Assembly (NCBI GenBank): GCA_028023455.1
Contig: JAQFVV010000013.1
Span: 8,154,411-8,218,410 of the forward strand
DNA from: Epiperipatus broadwayi
Taxonomy: Eukaryota; Onychophora; Udeonychophora; Euonychophora; Peripatidae
Reading direction: 5' to 3'
Length of the DNA: 64,000 bases
The position numbers were made by a program, and so were the translations under genes. Below the pieces are notes generated by a model. That model saw only the letters and a program-made list of their open reading frames with translations. It did no database searches and had not been told where the DNA came from. Below are positions 1-10,705 of this stretch, one piece after another; positions within the stretch are counted from its first letter, which is position 1; the number at the start of each line of letters is the position of its first letter.

Positions 1-754
1 CTGTCCATTAAATTATGAGGTTTGGCTATCTTAATATATATCTGAGCACTTATAGCATATATGTGTAGAGATGGTAATCTGGACCAACTAATGATTGCTG
101 GTTTAGCATGAAATACGTATATTGGTGATTATTTATCTTTTCAACATATATGTGTTCAAATGTATCAGTGTTATGAGATAGTGTGGAGAGTGGTGGGTCG
201 TGTGAAAGTCTGTGCTCATATACCCTATATATTACATATATAGACACAGGTATAGAATAAGCCTGTGTGTTTCAGTTATTACATAATAGAGATGTCTGCC
301 CATCCATGTATATGTATTAAATGGACTATGTCCTGTACATGAGGGGTCAGATTGACCTTAGGTCAACATGGGTGTGACAAGAATCTCGGCCTCAGGGTGG
401 CCTTTGAACATTCCATCATCAGATTTTCAATTGGATGGACGGTTGAAAAGTTGGAGTGTGGAGTAGATTGAAGCCTATCCATTAAATTATGAGGTTTGGC
501 TATCTTAATATATATCTGAGCACTTATAGCATATATATGTAGAGATGGTAACGTGGACCAACTGATGATTGCTGGATTAGCATGAAATACGTATATTGGT
601 GATTATTTATCTTTTCAACATATAAGTTTTCAAGTGTATCAGTGTTATGAGATCGTGTGGAGAGTGGTGGGTCATGTGAAAGTCTGTGCTCATATACCCT
701 ATATATTACATATATAGACACAGGTATAGAATAAGCCTTGTGTTTCAGTTATTA
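1..754. repeat. 474-bp tandem repeat, about 1.6 copies
   Basis: Bases 1-474 and 475-754 are two copies of the same unit with few differences (both contain ATTAAATTATGAGGTTTGGC and, later, CATATACCCTATATATTACA). The second copy stops inside the unit, after GTTTCAGTTATTA, where unrelated AT-rich DNA begins. The first copy may begin before the window. Each copy carries the same short minus-strand open frame of 65 codons; this is conserved only because the copies are recent, and I do not regard it as a gene. The family is not recognised. Confidence 0.85.
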
Positions 755-2395
755 AAGGATTAATGTAAATTAATAAAAAAAAAAATTAGAATAGCGATTA
801 TTGTTTTTATTAAACAAGAAAGAAAACACTTAATTATTCTGTTTTAAATTCCTTTGCATCTAATTTAAGTAAGTGGATTCCGATTAATTGATTTTTAGAG
901 AGAGAGAGAATGTAGAAAATATAGTTTTGAAAAAGAAGGACAGTTGTTAGTTTTCATGTTGATTGAATTTGAATTCACGAATAAGTACCAGAATATCTTT
1001 TCTGACAATCAAGAGATAAAACTATTCTTGAAACACTCCAATGCATATCTTATATGTATGCTATTTTATATACGTGCATAGAAGCACAGACGAAAGAAAT
1101 CTTTTTTTCTAGTATATATGCTGTCCATGCATGAGATCTATTTTATAAACATACAAAAGCAATAAAAATCAACTATTGAGGCAATTCTTTTTGCCAGAAA
1201 AAAAAATAGAAATTAAAAACAAAAGAACTTTCAGGAGAAATTTCAAAGAAGCAATGTTTATTTAAAACATTTGTTTACAATTTAAGAGAAATAACTTTTT
1301 ATAAGGTAAAGATAATTAAAACTGATGATTGAAATATTTTGTTTTCATATGTGATATGCAGAAAAGTGTATGCACATATTATATGTATGTTAATATTTAA
1401 TTACTAGTATTTAGTTAAAAGAGAATAATATTTTTAGCTTATTAATGATTGGAATATTTTATATTACCATACACTGACATCTGTGTGCTTATATATACAT
1501 ATATTTGTGTGTTATATAAACTTATTTATATATATCTGTAAATTTTATCGTTTGATATTTCAGTCTATTGAAATATCAGATATTTGTAAATAATCAAAAT
1601 GATTTATTTGTATCATAGAGTAATTATTAGACCTTTCATTTTATCTTTATTATTTCTAATTAATATATTAATTATTATTTTCAGTTATTCCAATGAAATT
1701 ATTTAGTGATAAAATATAATATGATTATAAATTCTCTTGTTCACATTGATCAAAATCTTCACAATCCCAAAGTTAATTCGACCCAATATTATCTATGTAT
1801 ATGTATTTTGTGCATGTCCATAAGATTCTCTTTGGAATTATTTAGTTGCCATTAAGATAATGGAGATCATCTTTAAAGTCCACATACTTCACATTATTGG
1901 TTTATGATGATTACTATTTTATTAATAGCCAATACATGCCTGACACCAGATGGCCCTGAGCATTAGTGATAACTAACATTGGTGTAATGATCCCAACATT
2001 TTTTTAATATTTTTATTGTCATCGTTATTTTAGCCACTTAAGTATAAGTAAAAGATAAAATATTGATTGCTTTTTGACTAAACAATGATTAGCCTAAAAT
2101 TTGTAGTGTACCTCTTTTAAATCCAGTCACAAAAGATAACAGTTGATTTTTAATGATTATTCTGGTGATGTCATATTACATTGGATTCTGAAGCTCATTT
2201 ATATATTCACTTTTTAAGCTCAGTAAAAGCAATGATACTTTTGATGATATTGATTTGCATCATCTTTCTACTCCCTTCAATCTATACTATTACAATAGAC
2301 AGACAAAGTGAGACAAGCATATATAAATATAAAATATAAAAGGAAAGGTCAGAAACTATGGTATAAATGAAAGTAGAACAGCAATAAATAATTGT
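755..2395. other. AT-rich intron sequence, no gene
   Basis: NALCN intron DNA with A/T runs and short TA-rich microsatellites. No coding potential was seen. Bases about 1880-2280 resemble, in scattered blocks, bases about 62140-62620, which suggests two copies of an old dispersed repeat (see the separate entry). Confidence 0.7.
1880..2280 (+). repeat. Old dispersed repeat, copy 1
   Basis: Shares ordered blocks with 62140-62620 at the other end of the window: a stretch like AAATCNAGTCACAAA followed by GTTGATTTT, then TGATGATTTT with a CCA/CTACTCCC-type pyrimidine end. The match is weak (judged by eye) and was not aligned computationally. No tRNA-like promoter or protein remnant is evident. Confidence 0.35.
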
Positions 2396-2523
2396 AATTT
2401 ATTCACTCTATTTTGAACACTTTTTAGCAAAAAACTTTTTATTGTACATATATCCATACACAATCTTACATTTCGACTGTCCTGTTTTTTGTTAAAAACT
2501 GTTCAAAGTAGAGTGAATAAATT
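2396..2523. mobile_element. Small hairpin MITE with 40-bp inverted ends
   Basis: Bases 2396-2435 are the near-perfect reverse complement of 2484-2523 (ends AATTTATTCACTCTA / AGAGTGAATAAATT), with only a few mismatches. The spacer of about 48 bp is unrelated. The 128-bp size and long terminal inverted repeats fit a non-autonomous DNA transposon. A target duplication is not clear; TAAT/AATT-type flanks blur the boundary. Confidence 0.7.
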
Positions 2524-2889
2524 GCATTTATATAAGATATTATAGTAAAATAAAAAAGTGGTGAATTTGGTAATATTTCTGAAGCAATAAATAATGTAAT
2601 ATATATATATAACATTAATTTGTGTCAGAACACTTAAAAGTGATCATAGTTTAAGAAATAGAGATGCATGCAAGTTTACTGACTACTTTCAGTAATTAAA
2701 ATGACAATAATATTAAAGTAATCTACAATGGAAAAACAATTTGCTATTGTGAATTTTTTTGGGAGCAACAAGATTCCATACAAAAAATATTCATATATGG
2801 ATGTTTCTATTAAACTATTCATAATTGGATATGATCATGAATGCATTAGCAAATAAGATTCATATCTTGTTCAAATTTTATAACCATTT

Positions 2890-3860
2890 GTAAACTATTT
2901 ACTGAATTCCCCTCATACATCATCTTTTCAACTACTATCGATCCACTGCAGGTTGAAGGTCTTTCCCAATTTAATCCCATTTCTCTAATTTCTAGTCTCT
3001 CTTTTCCTCATTATACCAGCAAACTTCATTATTTTATTCAGTCACTCATAAGTGGCATCTTTCTAGATTTTTTACAAATTTTGGAATCCAAATTAAGATT
3101 TCAACTATCCATCTATTATCATCTCTATATATCCAGCTCATTTTCACTTCAATCTCTTAAATTTTTTAATAATGTAAATAATACCTGTTGTTGTCTCATC
3201 CATGTATTTTGTTTTTGATTATTTTTTGTTACATATACCTCTCCATATTTTGTTATGTGGTAAGATATCTCTATATTGTTCTTCAATTCAATGTCCAAGT
3301 CTCAGATCCATAAATAAAAACTTGTAAACACATTTATTAAAAACCATCCTTTTTAAACACATAGGCATATTTCTATTTCTTTTAATATTAAGTTACTTCT
3401 ATAAAAAAAAAAAAAAAGGATTCCATCCATGTTTAATTCTATGATTAATTTCATCCATTATGTTATCATACATATTAATAATCGGACCCAGGTATAAGTA
3501 CTTATTAACTTCTAATTCATTATTATCATTCTTTATTTTGTTCTTTGAGAAAATTTATGGAAAATTACTTCAGACTTTTTAGCATTAATTATAAGTCCTT
3601 ACTTTCATCTGATAACCCTTGCTACATTTCCTGAAGCTCTAAAGCATTATTTGCAAAAAAAATTATACCACCTACAAAATCTAGATGATTTAAATAATCT
3701 CCATTTACCTTTATTCTCTTAGTTCCATTTTAACCCATAAAAATATTTCTTGTAATATTCTTGTTATTTTAGCTGTTATTATTATATGATTATTCATATA
3801 CCATAGGAACATGAATCAGCTGATCACCAATACCCATTACTCAGTGTAGTGAGTTTATAT
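2890..3860 (-). pseudogene. RTE-type LINE remnant (RT palm to C-terminus)
   Basis: Translating the minus strand in several frames gives a degraded RTE-clade non-LTR retrotransposon. An INGEYLNHLDFVGGII block corresponds to the RT catalytic region (normally FADDI; both Asp are lost here). It is followed by a SDESK.L.LML.KSEV block, a Y.LG-like strand, and then a C-terminal block like KRMVFNKCV...F.DLRLGH and AGYIEMIIDGW (RTE proteins have W-AGHIAR-DGRW). Numerous stops and frameshifts make it long dead. The 5' part with the endonuclease is missing. Confidence 0.6.
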
Positions 3861-3903
3861 GTTTTTTATATTTGAGTTTAAGATCAAGAAATACTATGTT
3901 TTT

Positions 3904-4517
3904 TGTTGTGTTTGGTCTGGATTACAGACCCAACTAACAGTAAATAATGTAAAATAATACTGAAACAAGTATTACAATTATGTACAAATATATACAATAT
4001 AATATATACAAATGAATATTTACAAGTTGAATATTGGAGTTTAATGTAAACTCTGAGTTCTGCTTGCCGCTTCCAGCCACCACTGATGGCTTGCCTCACG
4101 GGTAGGGTCTTCCAGCTGTACAAGTCAGCTTGCCTCGAGCCGAGAGTGATCTTAGCAGCGTCCTGTCTCTGTGGGACTTGCCTTGCTGCGTAGATGTAAA
4201 TAGCGTAGTGCTATCAAAGAGAATACTTGCTGCTGTTTAGGTTAGCAGAGCTTCTTTGGGAGAACGCAAAGAATCTTTTCAGGTTAGACACGTTCTTCCT
4301 TGATTCTCACAAAGGGCTGACTATTTATACCCAGATCCCTGACCTTATTGAAAACCTTCAGATTTAGCAAGCATCATTGTTTATTGGCCTGTAATAATCA
4401 TTGGCTATGTTGTTATCGATACATAAGCCTATTGGCCTGTAGCAAACAATGCTTAATCCGATCAAATAAGGAGGCATCTGGAATAGTCTACTTCTGAGAG
4501 AAGGAAGGACTATAACA
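3904..4517 (-). repeat. 3' LTR of Gypsy 1
   Basis: A 614-bp LTR beginning TGTTGTGTTTGGTCTGG and ending CTATAACA on the plus strand. It is highly similar to 6552-6635 plus 8274-8822. On the minus strand a TATA-like TATAAATAG lies near 4320-4330, a plausible promoter. The inner edge is followed by the polypurine tract. Confidence 0.88.
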
Positions 4518-4537
4518 TCCCTCCCCCTGGCTAAAAT

Positions 4538-5080
4538 TTAGCCTAGAGAACAGTCATACAGGTATGCTGGAGGATGACTAACATGCTTCAGTGCTGGTTC
4601 TGGTTTGCTGCCGTCTTCGGTTTGTTGGTCCTCCTTGCTTGTACTGCATGTTTCTGTAGCTTCATTCCTTGCGGTTGCATCAGTATAATATAGTCTAAGT
4701 TGCTTTCGATGGCGATGATGTTGATATCCATCTGCTGTTTTGACTATAAGGGTGTGGAGTCCTTTCTGTTGGATCACGACTGCTGGAATCCATTTAGTGG
4801 GTCCTCTATACATTCTGCATAGCACTTTAGTGTGCAAAGCTAGTGGTGTTCTGGCAATCCTGGTGTTCCAATTTCTCATATTCATTTTTGTTATCAGCTT
4901 TTGGTTGACTTCAGGTTTTAATTTACTTAATGTTGTGATCTGATCCACCTTTGTCACTGCAAAGTCTAAATGACTGAACCAGTCACGGCCTAATAAGTTG
5001 CTGTGATCACCTGTTGCTACTACCAGTGGTAGGTGTCTAGTTTTGTTAGGCAGGATAATTTTAACTCTTGTCTGACCCAA
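4538..5080 (-). pseudogene. Gypsy 1 pol fragment: protease C-terminus fused to integrase C-terminus
   Basis: A 180-codon open frame. The N-terminal part has the retroviral-protease end motif LLGRDWFSHLDF (compare LIGRDWFQQLG in Gypsy 3). After about residue 67 it jumps to integrase C-terminal sequence (RTPLALHTKVLCRMYRGP, then WIPAVVIQQKG and HRKQLR) and an acidic hydrophilic tail. The order shows an internal deletion of about 2.5-3 kb that removed RT, RNase H and the catalytic integrase core but kept an open frame. The protease active-site DTG lies upstream near 5198-5206 in another frame. Confidence 0.8.
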
Positions 5081-5197
5081 GAGTTTTATTTTTTTACCCT
5101 GATAATCTGTTATAGTCCTAGTCCTAGATGCAGATTATATTTTATTATTTTTATTAATGATAGCCCAAGTCTTTTTTGAAACAATAGACACTGCAAA

Positions 5198-5243
5198 CCC
5201 TGTGTCTAGTTCCATTCTCACTGGCGTATCATTAATCATTATA
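5198..5243 (-). pseudogene. Gypsy 1 protease active-site remnant
   Basis: Minus-strand translation gives RMELDTGFAVSIVSKKTW, the aspartic protease active site (LDTG) with its following hydrophobic strand, running on into about 5120. It is out of frame with gag to its right, and a stop separates it from the 4538-5080 frame, so the polyprotein is broken here. Confidence 0.7.
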
Positions 5244-6095
5244 CTATGTATAAATCCCAGACTGATTGTCCTTAATGTGATTTATACTGGCAACTTGTTT
5301 ATTTTTCTTATAGTTGCCTTTGTTGTTTTTTGGAATGGGTTTTTCGATTCTCATATTGGCTGTTTGTCTTTTTAAGTTTAGACATGCCACTCTTATATGA
5401 CCGACTCGCTTGCAAAATGAGCACACAGTGTGGAGATGTGGACATTCTGTTTGCACGTGGATCGGTTCATCGCATCTATAACAATGCTTTACACTTGTTG
5501 TTGAGCTAACTGAGTACTTGTCAGACTCAGTCTTCTGTTCAACTTTTTGAACAGTATAATTTATTTTTTGTAATGGCTTTGCTTGACACGCTATAGATTC
5601 TGTCAGCGTGGCTTGAGCTACAGCCTTTTCAAAGTTTATATCCGGTGTCATTAATAGTTTGAGTTTTAAATTATGATCGTTCATGCCACAAATGAAGCGA
5701 TAGCATAGTGCTTCATTTAAGAACTCTTTAAAATCGCATGTGAGCGCTAATGTCCGGATTCGCGTTGCGAATTCTCTAGCTTTTTCTCCCTCCGCCTGCG
5801 CACAGAGATTAAAATAATATCTCTGCATTATTGTTAGCGGTTTGGGGGAAAAATATTCTGTGAGAATCGCCAACGCCTTCTCAAAATTCAATTCAGCCAG
5901 TGTTTCTGACCCAACATGCGATTTTAAAATATTATACGTCTGTGACCCGATTATAGTTATCAGCGTCGCTAATTTTATTTCAGACTTTTTGATCTGATTG
6001 GCCTGCATATAAAAAATTAGGCGCTCTTTGTAGCTTGACCAGTTCTCAGGGAACCCTGGATCAAAAGCTTCCATCGAGCCAATTATATTAGCCAT
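5244..6095 (-). CDS. Gypsy 1 Gag (capsid-nucleocapsid)
   Basis: A 283-codon frame starting MANIIGSMEAFDPG. The capsid-like part (residues about 1-190) has the usual retrotransposon-gag blocks: W..Y.ERL..Y, LT.YF.P, ERA-like REFATRIRTLA, and ALCYRFICGM. It is followed by two zinc knuckles: a degenerate CYRCDEPIHVQTECPH and a proper CSFCKRVGHIRVAC (CX2CX4HX4C), then a basic tail. Gag would assemble the cytoplasmic particle and bind element RNA. The frame is intact although the element has no RT, so it could only be mobilised by a helper. Confidence 0.85.
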   Translation of the reverse strand: MANIIGSMEAFDPGFPENWSSYKERLIFYMQANQIKKSEIKLATLITIIGSQTYNILKSHVGSETLAELNFEKALAILTEYFSPKPLTIMQRYYFNLCAQAEGEKAREFATRIRTLALTCDFKEFLNEALCYRFICGMNDHNLKLKLLMTPDINFEKAVAQATLTESIACQAKPLQKINYTVQKVEQKTESDKYSVSSTTSVKHCYRCDEPIHVQTECPHLHTVCSFCKRVGHIRVACLNLKRQTANMRIEKPIPKNNKGNYKKNKQVASINHIKDNQSGIYT

Positions 6096-6635
6096 TTTTT
6101 ATTTTATTTTTCTCTGTTATCACGTGAGAAAAATATTTTTTCCATATATTTGCGAGTAACCACTCGATACGATTATGTTCGACAGATTTTTTACTCTGCT
6201 AGGGTGAGCTTCTGTCTCTTTTAGCAAGGCCAATTTTGATTGGTTTATGAAGTACCAATCGTGTTTGTGATCACTTTATTTTTCCTCCCAGAAATAAGTG
6301 ATTTTGACAATAGCTGTTTAGTAAATACTATTCGTGTATTTTACTTATTTTGCCAGAAATAAGTGATTTTAAGAATCACTGTTTAATAAATACGTATTTC
6401 ACTTAGACAGTATTTAAGTGTGATTTAGTAATCACAGCTTCCTAACTTACGAGTGTCTATATAATTCCGCACTCGCGTATTTACGTTTTCAAAGTTTTTT
6501 CTTTTTCCAGCCATGGGGGAAAAAAAATCTTTTGTCAAACTGCGCCAAATCTGTTGTGTTTGGTCTGGATTACAGACCCAACCAACAGGAAATAATGTAA
6601 AATAATACTGAAACAAGTATTACAATTAATATATT

Positions 6636-6783
6636 GGTAATCCTGACTTTTAGCATCCGATAACTGCGCCCTCTATTTTTAAAAAACTTAACTGTATCCA
6701 AATTGATGTAAGTGTATGTAACTATATGTAAGTATAAATGGTAATAAAAAAATTAAAAAAAAGGAAAAAAAAACTTACATTTA
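6636..6783 (+). repeat. Merlin left terminal inverted repeat
   Basis: 148 bp, including a 23-bp GC-rich block (AGCATCCGATAACTGCGCCC...) after the first 16 bases that is absent from the right end. The subterminal part carries repeated GTAAGT/ATGTAA motifs that could be transposase-binding sites (inference). Confidence 0.88.
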
Positions 6784-7043
6784 GGATCCGCGTGTGTCGA
6801 ACTACGTCATTCTCACTATGTAATTGCAAAGTATATCTAACTATAAATGTATTTTTTACATGAAGATTAATAAATAAAATGTATGTAAGAAAACTGATTT
6901 CTTTAGGCTGTATTTAGTCTCACCCGAAAATTCCCTGCTGTAAAAATTATGAACTACTGTACTTTGTTCACGTGTCATTTTTGACACATGTAAAATTCTG
7001 AACTACTTTCGCTTTACCGCGTGGAATTTTGTCTTGATAAAAA

Positions 7044-8015
7044 ATGGCAGGTAGAGTCCCTATCACAACCATAGTGCCTCCAAATGAGATCATGGATGTT
7101 GCGGATGTTCTGTCAGAAACATGGAACACTCGTCGTCTGATAGAACAATTGCCAACTGCGGAATTGACCATCAAGTGGCTGGCCAGGAGGCGTCTGTTAA
7201 AGAACAGCATGCTATGTCTGCATTGCACCATTGAATGTTCGCTGGTAAAATATTCAGCCAGCATAGATGGTGTTAGATGGCAATGCAGAATGTGTGACCA
7301 GCATACAGCAGTAAGAAGTGGCTCATTTTTTTTCCGCAGCCATCTGGCTTTGAACACCATTGTTCGGATAGCATTTTACTGGGCATATAATTCGCCTATT
7401 CACATGATCGTTCGCGAGACGGAGGTGAGCGAACGAGTAATCATAGACTGGTGTAATTTTTGCCGGGAAGAATGTGCTACATATTTGCAAAATCCACCAC
7501 TTCTCGGCGGATTTGATGCCAACGGAGAACCACAGATAGTTGAAATAGACGAGTCGTATTTCTTCCACCGAAAATACAACAGAGGTGCATTCAGAGAAGG
7601 CCGTTGGGTGTTCGGTAGGATAGAAAGAGGCTCGAAAAAATGTTTCCTATCTGAAATAGCAGACTGATCGGCTGACACTTTAGAAGCACTGATCCAGCAA
7701 CACATTTTGCCTGGAACCCATATTATCAGTGATGGCTGGCGTGCGTACAATAAAATGAGCAGTCTTTCGAATGGTGTCTATATCCACTCTGTCGTCGTGC
7801 ATCAACAGAACTTTGTTGACTCGGATGACGAGGTTATACACACAAATAATGTTGAAAATCTGTGGATGAGAGCAAAGCGTAAGCTCAAATACCAATTTGG
7901 GACGAGCAGACCTTTGTTCTCATCCTACCTGGAGGAATTTTCTTTCAGAAATCTGCACGAACGCGACGACATTTTCGTGCATTTCCTCGTTTGTGTAGGT
8001 TCAAACTACTCCTAA
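7044..8015 (+). pseudogene. Merlin transposase with one in-frame stop
   Basis: The reading frame spans 323 codons and is broken only by TGA at 7665-7667 (codon 208). The N-terminus has a zinc-ribbon-like CLHC...CRMC (residues about 52-84), as in IS1595/IS1016 transposases. The DDE catalytic core is recognisable: EIDESYF (first Asp), then after the stop IISDGWRAY (second Asp) and HTNNVENLW (third acidic residue), then KRKLKYQFG. It would cut and paste the element through its terminal repeats. Without the stop it would be full length for the family. The first ATG follows about 260 bp of left terminal and leader sequence. Codon 208 could have been Arg (CGA to TGA is a typical CpG decay), which is an inference. 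Confidence 0.9.
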
Positions 8016-8140
8016 AAATGTAAGTTCGTTTTTTGGTTATTTATTCTTCTTTATGTAAAAACATTTACAGTTAATATACGTCATTTATTTGCAGTTATAT
8101 ATTATACAGCAAAGACTGCTATAAGTGAAAAATACGCACG

Positions 8141-8265
8141 TAAATGTAAGTTTTTTTTTCCTTTTTTTTAATTTTTTTATTACCATTTATACTTACATAT
8201 AGTTACATACACTTATATCAATTAGGATACAGTTAAGTTTTTTAAAAATAAAAGTCAGGATTACC
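8141..8265 (-). repeat. Merlin right terminal inverted repeat
   Basis: 125 bp, the reverse complement of the left end without the 23-bp block. It ends GTCAGGATTACC directly before AATATATT. Confidence 0.88.
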
Positions 8266-8822
8266 AATATATTTATTATGTACAAATATATACAATACAA
8301 TATATACAAATGAATATTTACAACTTGAATATTGGAGTTTAACGTAAACTCTGTGTTCTGCCTACCGCTTCCAGCCACACCTGATGGCTTGCCTCACGGG
8401 TAAGTCTATGACTCTTCCAGCTGTACAAGTCAGCTTGCCTTGAGCCGAGAGTGATCTTAGCAGTGTCCGGTCTCTGTGGTACTTGCCTAGCTGCGTAGAT
8501 CTAAATATCATAGTGCTATCAAAGAGAATACTTGCTGCTGTTTAGGTTAGCAGAGCTTCCCGGGGAGAACGCAAAGAGTCTTTTCAGGTTAGACACGTTC
8601 TTCCTTGACCCTCACAAAAGGCTGACTATTTATACCCAGATCCCTGACTTTATTGAAAACCTTCGGATTTAGCAAGCATCATTGTTTATTGGTCTGTAAT
8701 AATCATTGGCTATGTTGTTATCTATACATCAGCCTATTGGCCTGTGGCAAACAATGCTTAATCTGACCAGATAAGGAGGCATCTGTAATAGTCTACTTCT
8801 GAGAGAAGGGAGGACTATAACA

Positions 8823-9814
8823 GTTTTTCTTCTCAGTTGCCTGATAGTTCTTAACTGAAATATAAATTGAGTTGAAGACGGAATTCATATGTGTATGAGA
8901 ATGAACTTTTTTTAAAAATAGATATTTACAATTATGAGAGACAAAATTAAATTACAGTCCTTGTTCTCCCTAATATGTATTTATATTTCTTCTAAACCTT
9001 CATAAAAATCTTCTAATTATATACACATACACACAAACATACAAATATATCATTTTTAATACATGATAAAAACTTAATAAAAAAGTTAAACCTTTTTTAT
9101 ATAAAACCCACTTGAAGTAAAAAAAATTTCAATCCATGTAATAATAAATAATCTAGTTAACATGAAGATCATGAAAATTATGTTGTCAAAAATTTTAATT
9201 TCACTCAGCCTAATCTTCTAATATCAAAAAAAAAAAAAAGATAAGTGAAAAATAGTAATATAATATTAAAGTAAGAATATCATTTAAGATACACTATTCT
9301 CAATGAAAAGTTATCTTCAAATTCCATTTATTCATTGATAAATTTTATGTTTATGTCTACATTTTAATTAACATAATCTTTTATCTAAAACTTCTTTTGA
9401 GAAATCATGAAGAGTATTCAAAGCAATAATGTTGGGTCTTGGTTGTGCAGTACAATTTTCTACCATATAATCCTTGTATCTTTTGGTCAAAGGTCAGTGA
9501 AAATAGCACAATATAGAATAAAGACCAAAAATTTCATCTAATTTTAAAAATTTACAATTTTTCTACTCACTATTGACTGTTAGACATCATGTAATTTTGT
9601 TAATATGTTCATTTCATTTGCAGTATTTTTTCTCATTTAGCACTGTTTTTTCTCTCATTAGAATTATTTAAAACATTTTATTTATTTATTTTTACTAATA
9701 TCAAAATTGGAAAGGAATAAATATCCTTATGCTGCTCTTCCACAAAATAATAATAAAAAAAAATAATAATTCTTTACAACAACTATATAATCAAATAATA
9801 ATTTTATACATAAA
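8823..9814. other. AT-rich intron sequence, no gene
   Basis: Intronic, more than 75% A+T by eye, with poly-A runs. I recognise no repeat or coding remnant. Confidence 0.6.
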
Positions 9815-10086
9815 AAGTTTTTTTCAACACCTCCTTTGGTACCCTTTTCAAATGTTACTAATATATTTAACGTTAACGAATCACCTGACATAAAACCACC
9901 CAGTGTCCAATAATGAAATTAAAACAAACAATAATAATATAAATAATTAAAACAAATCAAACCCCTCATATATAAATTCAATAATTACAAAACAATTGAT
10001 TATACCATAGCAATATGTTAAACAATATTACATGCTTTTTTTTTATACAATTATATATATCAACTTATATAATTTTCCATTCATTT

Positions 10087-10533
10087 TTAATCAACCAAAT
10101 TATTTTTAATGTAACATGTTTCATATATTTGCCTTCTTTTTAGATCTTTGATGAAATTTAAATATTTAATACTTTTTGTAGCATCTATTCTATGGCCATA
10201 TTTCAAGTAGTGAATATATAATGCAGACTTATCATCTCTTCTTTTAATAACATTGTTATGTTCTTTGGCTCTTACCTCTAATTGTTTTCCAGTATGCCCA
10301 AAGTAAATCATTTTACAAATTTTGCATGTAATTTTATATACAATTCCTTTTTTGAACTGTAAATCATTCCTTAATCTATAATTACTTATTAATTGATCAA
10401 GATTTTTACTATTTAACCAGCCAATATTTATATTCTCATCAATATAATTTTTATTATACCTTAAAGTATTATAAATCCTAGGATAATATGAAAGTTTAAT
10501 CCATTTCTTACTTGATTCATTATTAAACCACAA
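10087..10533 (-). pseudogene. Penelope GIY-YIG endonuclease domain
   Basis: A 148-codon frame. After a linker (WLNSKNLDQLISNYRLRND) comes GIVYKITCKICKMIYFGHTG, the GIY-YIG-type motif with the Penelope-specific C..C linker, then KQLEVRAKEH and SALYIHYLKYGHRID. In Penelope elements this domain nicks the target to prime reverse transcription. The second motif reads IYFG instead of YIG. The frame is open from 10533 to 10087, but the adjoining RT is separated by a MITE fragment. Confidence 0.8.
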
Positions 10534-10544
10534 ACATCACATGA

Positions 10545-10705
10545 TCACCATTTCATTATTACCATTATCAATACCATCATTATTCTCAAAAATTTTATCA
10601 TCTACCATAGATTTAAACATCACATGATCACCATCTCTTATGCTAGCACATAACTGTGATTACTCTGTTTGGCACATGGTGCACTACTCTATAGAGAGTT
10701 TTGTG
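10545..10705 (-). mobile_element. MITE fragment splitting the Penelope RT and endonuclease
   Basis: Contains ACATCACATGATCACCAT twice (about 10533 and 10616) and ends with GCACTACTCTATAGAGAGTT, the terminal sequence of the 467-bp MITE at 43881-44347. The last codons of the RT open frame (VVHHVPNRVITVMC) are MITE sequence, not RT. Confidence 0.55.

Larger units (their letters stand above)
6636..8265 (+). mobile_element. Merlin DNA transposon inserted in a Gypsy LTR
   Basis: A 1630-bp element with GGTAATCCTGAC termini and long inverted ends: 6636-6783 and 8141-8265 are reverse complements, differing by a 23-bp indel and about two substitutions. It is flanked by an 8-bp target duplication, AATATATT (6628-6635 and 8266-8273). 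The enclosed transposase is of the IS1016/Merlin family, whose members make 8-9 bp duplications. It interrupts the LTR of Gypsy 1, so it is younger than that insertion. Confidence 0.92.
3904..8822 (-). mobile_element. Gypsy LTR retrotransposon 1 (pol-deleted, carries nested Merlin)
   Basis: Two related LTRs (3904-4517 and 6552-8822, the latter interrupted) flank a 2.0-kb internal region with gag and a protease-integrase deletion fusion. LTRs start TG and end CA. A GTTTT(T) repeat flanks both sides (3898-3903 and 8823-8828), consistent with a 5-6 bp target duplication. A purine tract (AGGGGGAGGGA on the minus strand) abuts the 3' LTR, and TGGCGCAGTTTGAC, a primer-binding-site-like sequence, lies just inside the 5' LTR. 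Orientation is the same as the host gene. Reverse transcriptase, RNase H and most of integrase are missing. Confidence 0.85.
6552..8822 (-). repeat. 5' LTR of Gypsy 1, split by Merlin
   Basis: The LTR occupies 6552-6635 and 8274-8822. When the inserted 1630 bp and one copy of the 8-bp duplication are removed it matches the 3' LTR throughout. Differences are scattered substitutions and short indels. The outer end is TATAACA at 8822, followed by GTTTTT. Confidence 0.88.

Noticed and set aside
50-721. Two near-identical 65-codon minus-strand open frames as a duplicated small gene
   Set aside because: They fall in a tandem DNA repeat; similarity is explained by the recent duplication, and TA-rich content gives no protein signature.
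4740-5375. Plus-strand hydrophobic open frames near Gypsy 1 as an envelope gene
   Set aside because: They are antisense to pol/gag remnants and lie in the wrong position and orientation for an envelope.
6968-7895. Minus-strand open frames across the Merlin transposase
   Set aside because: Antisense shadows; the plus strand carries the recognisable DDE and zinc-ribbon motifs.
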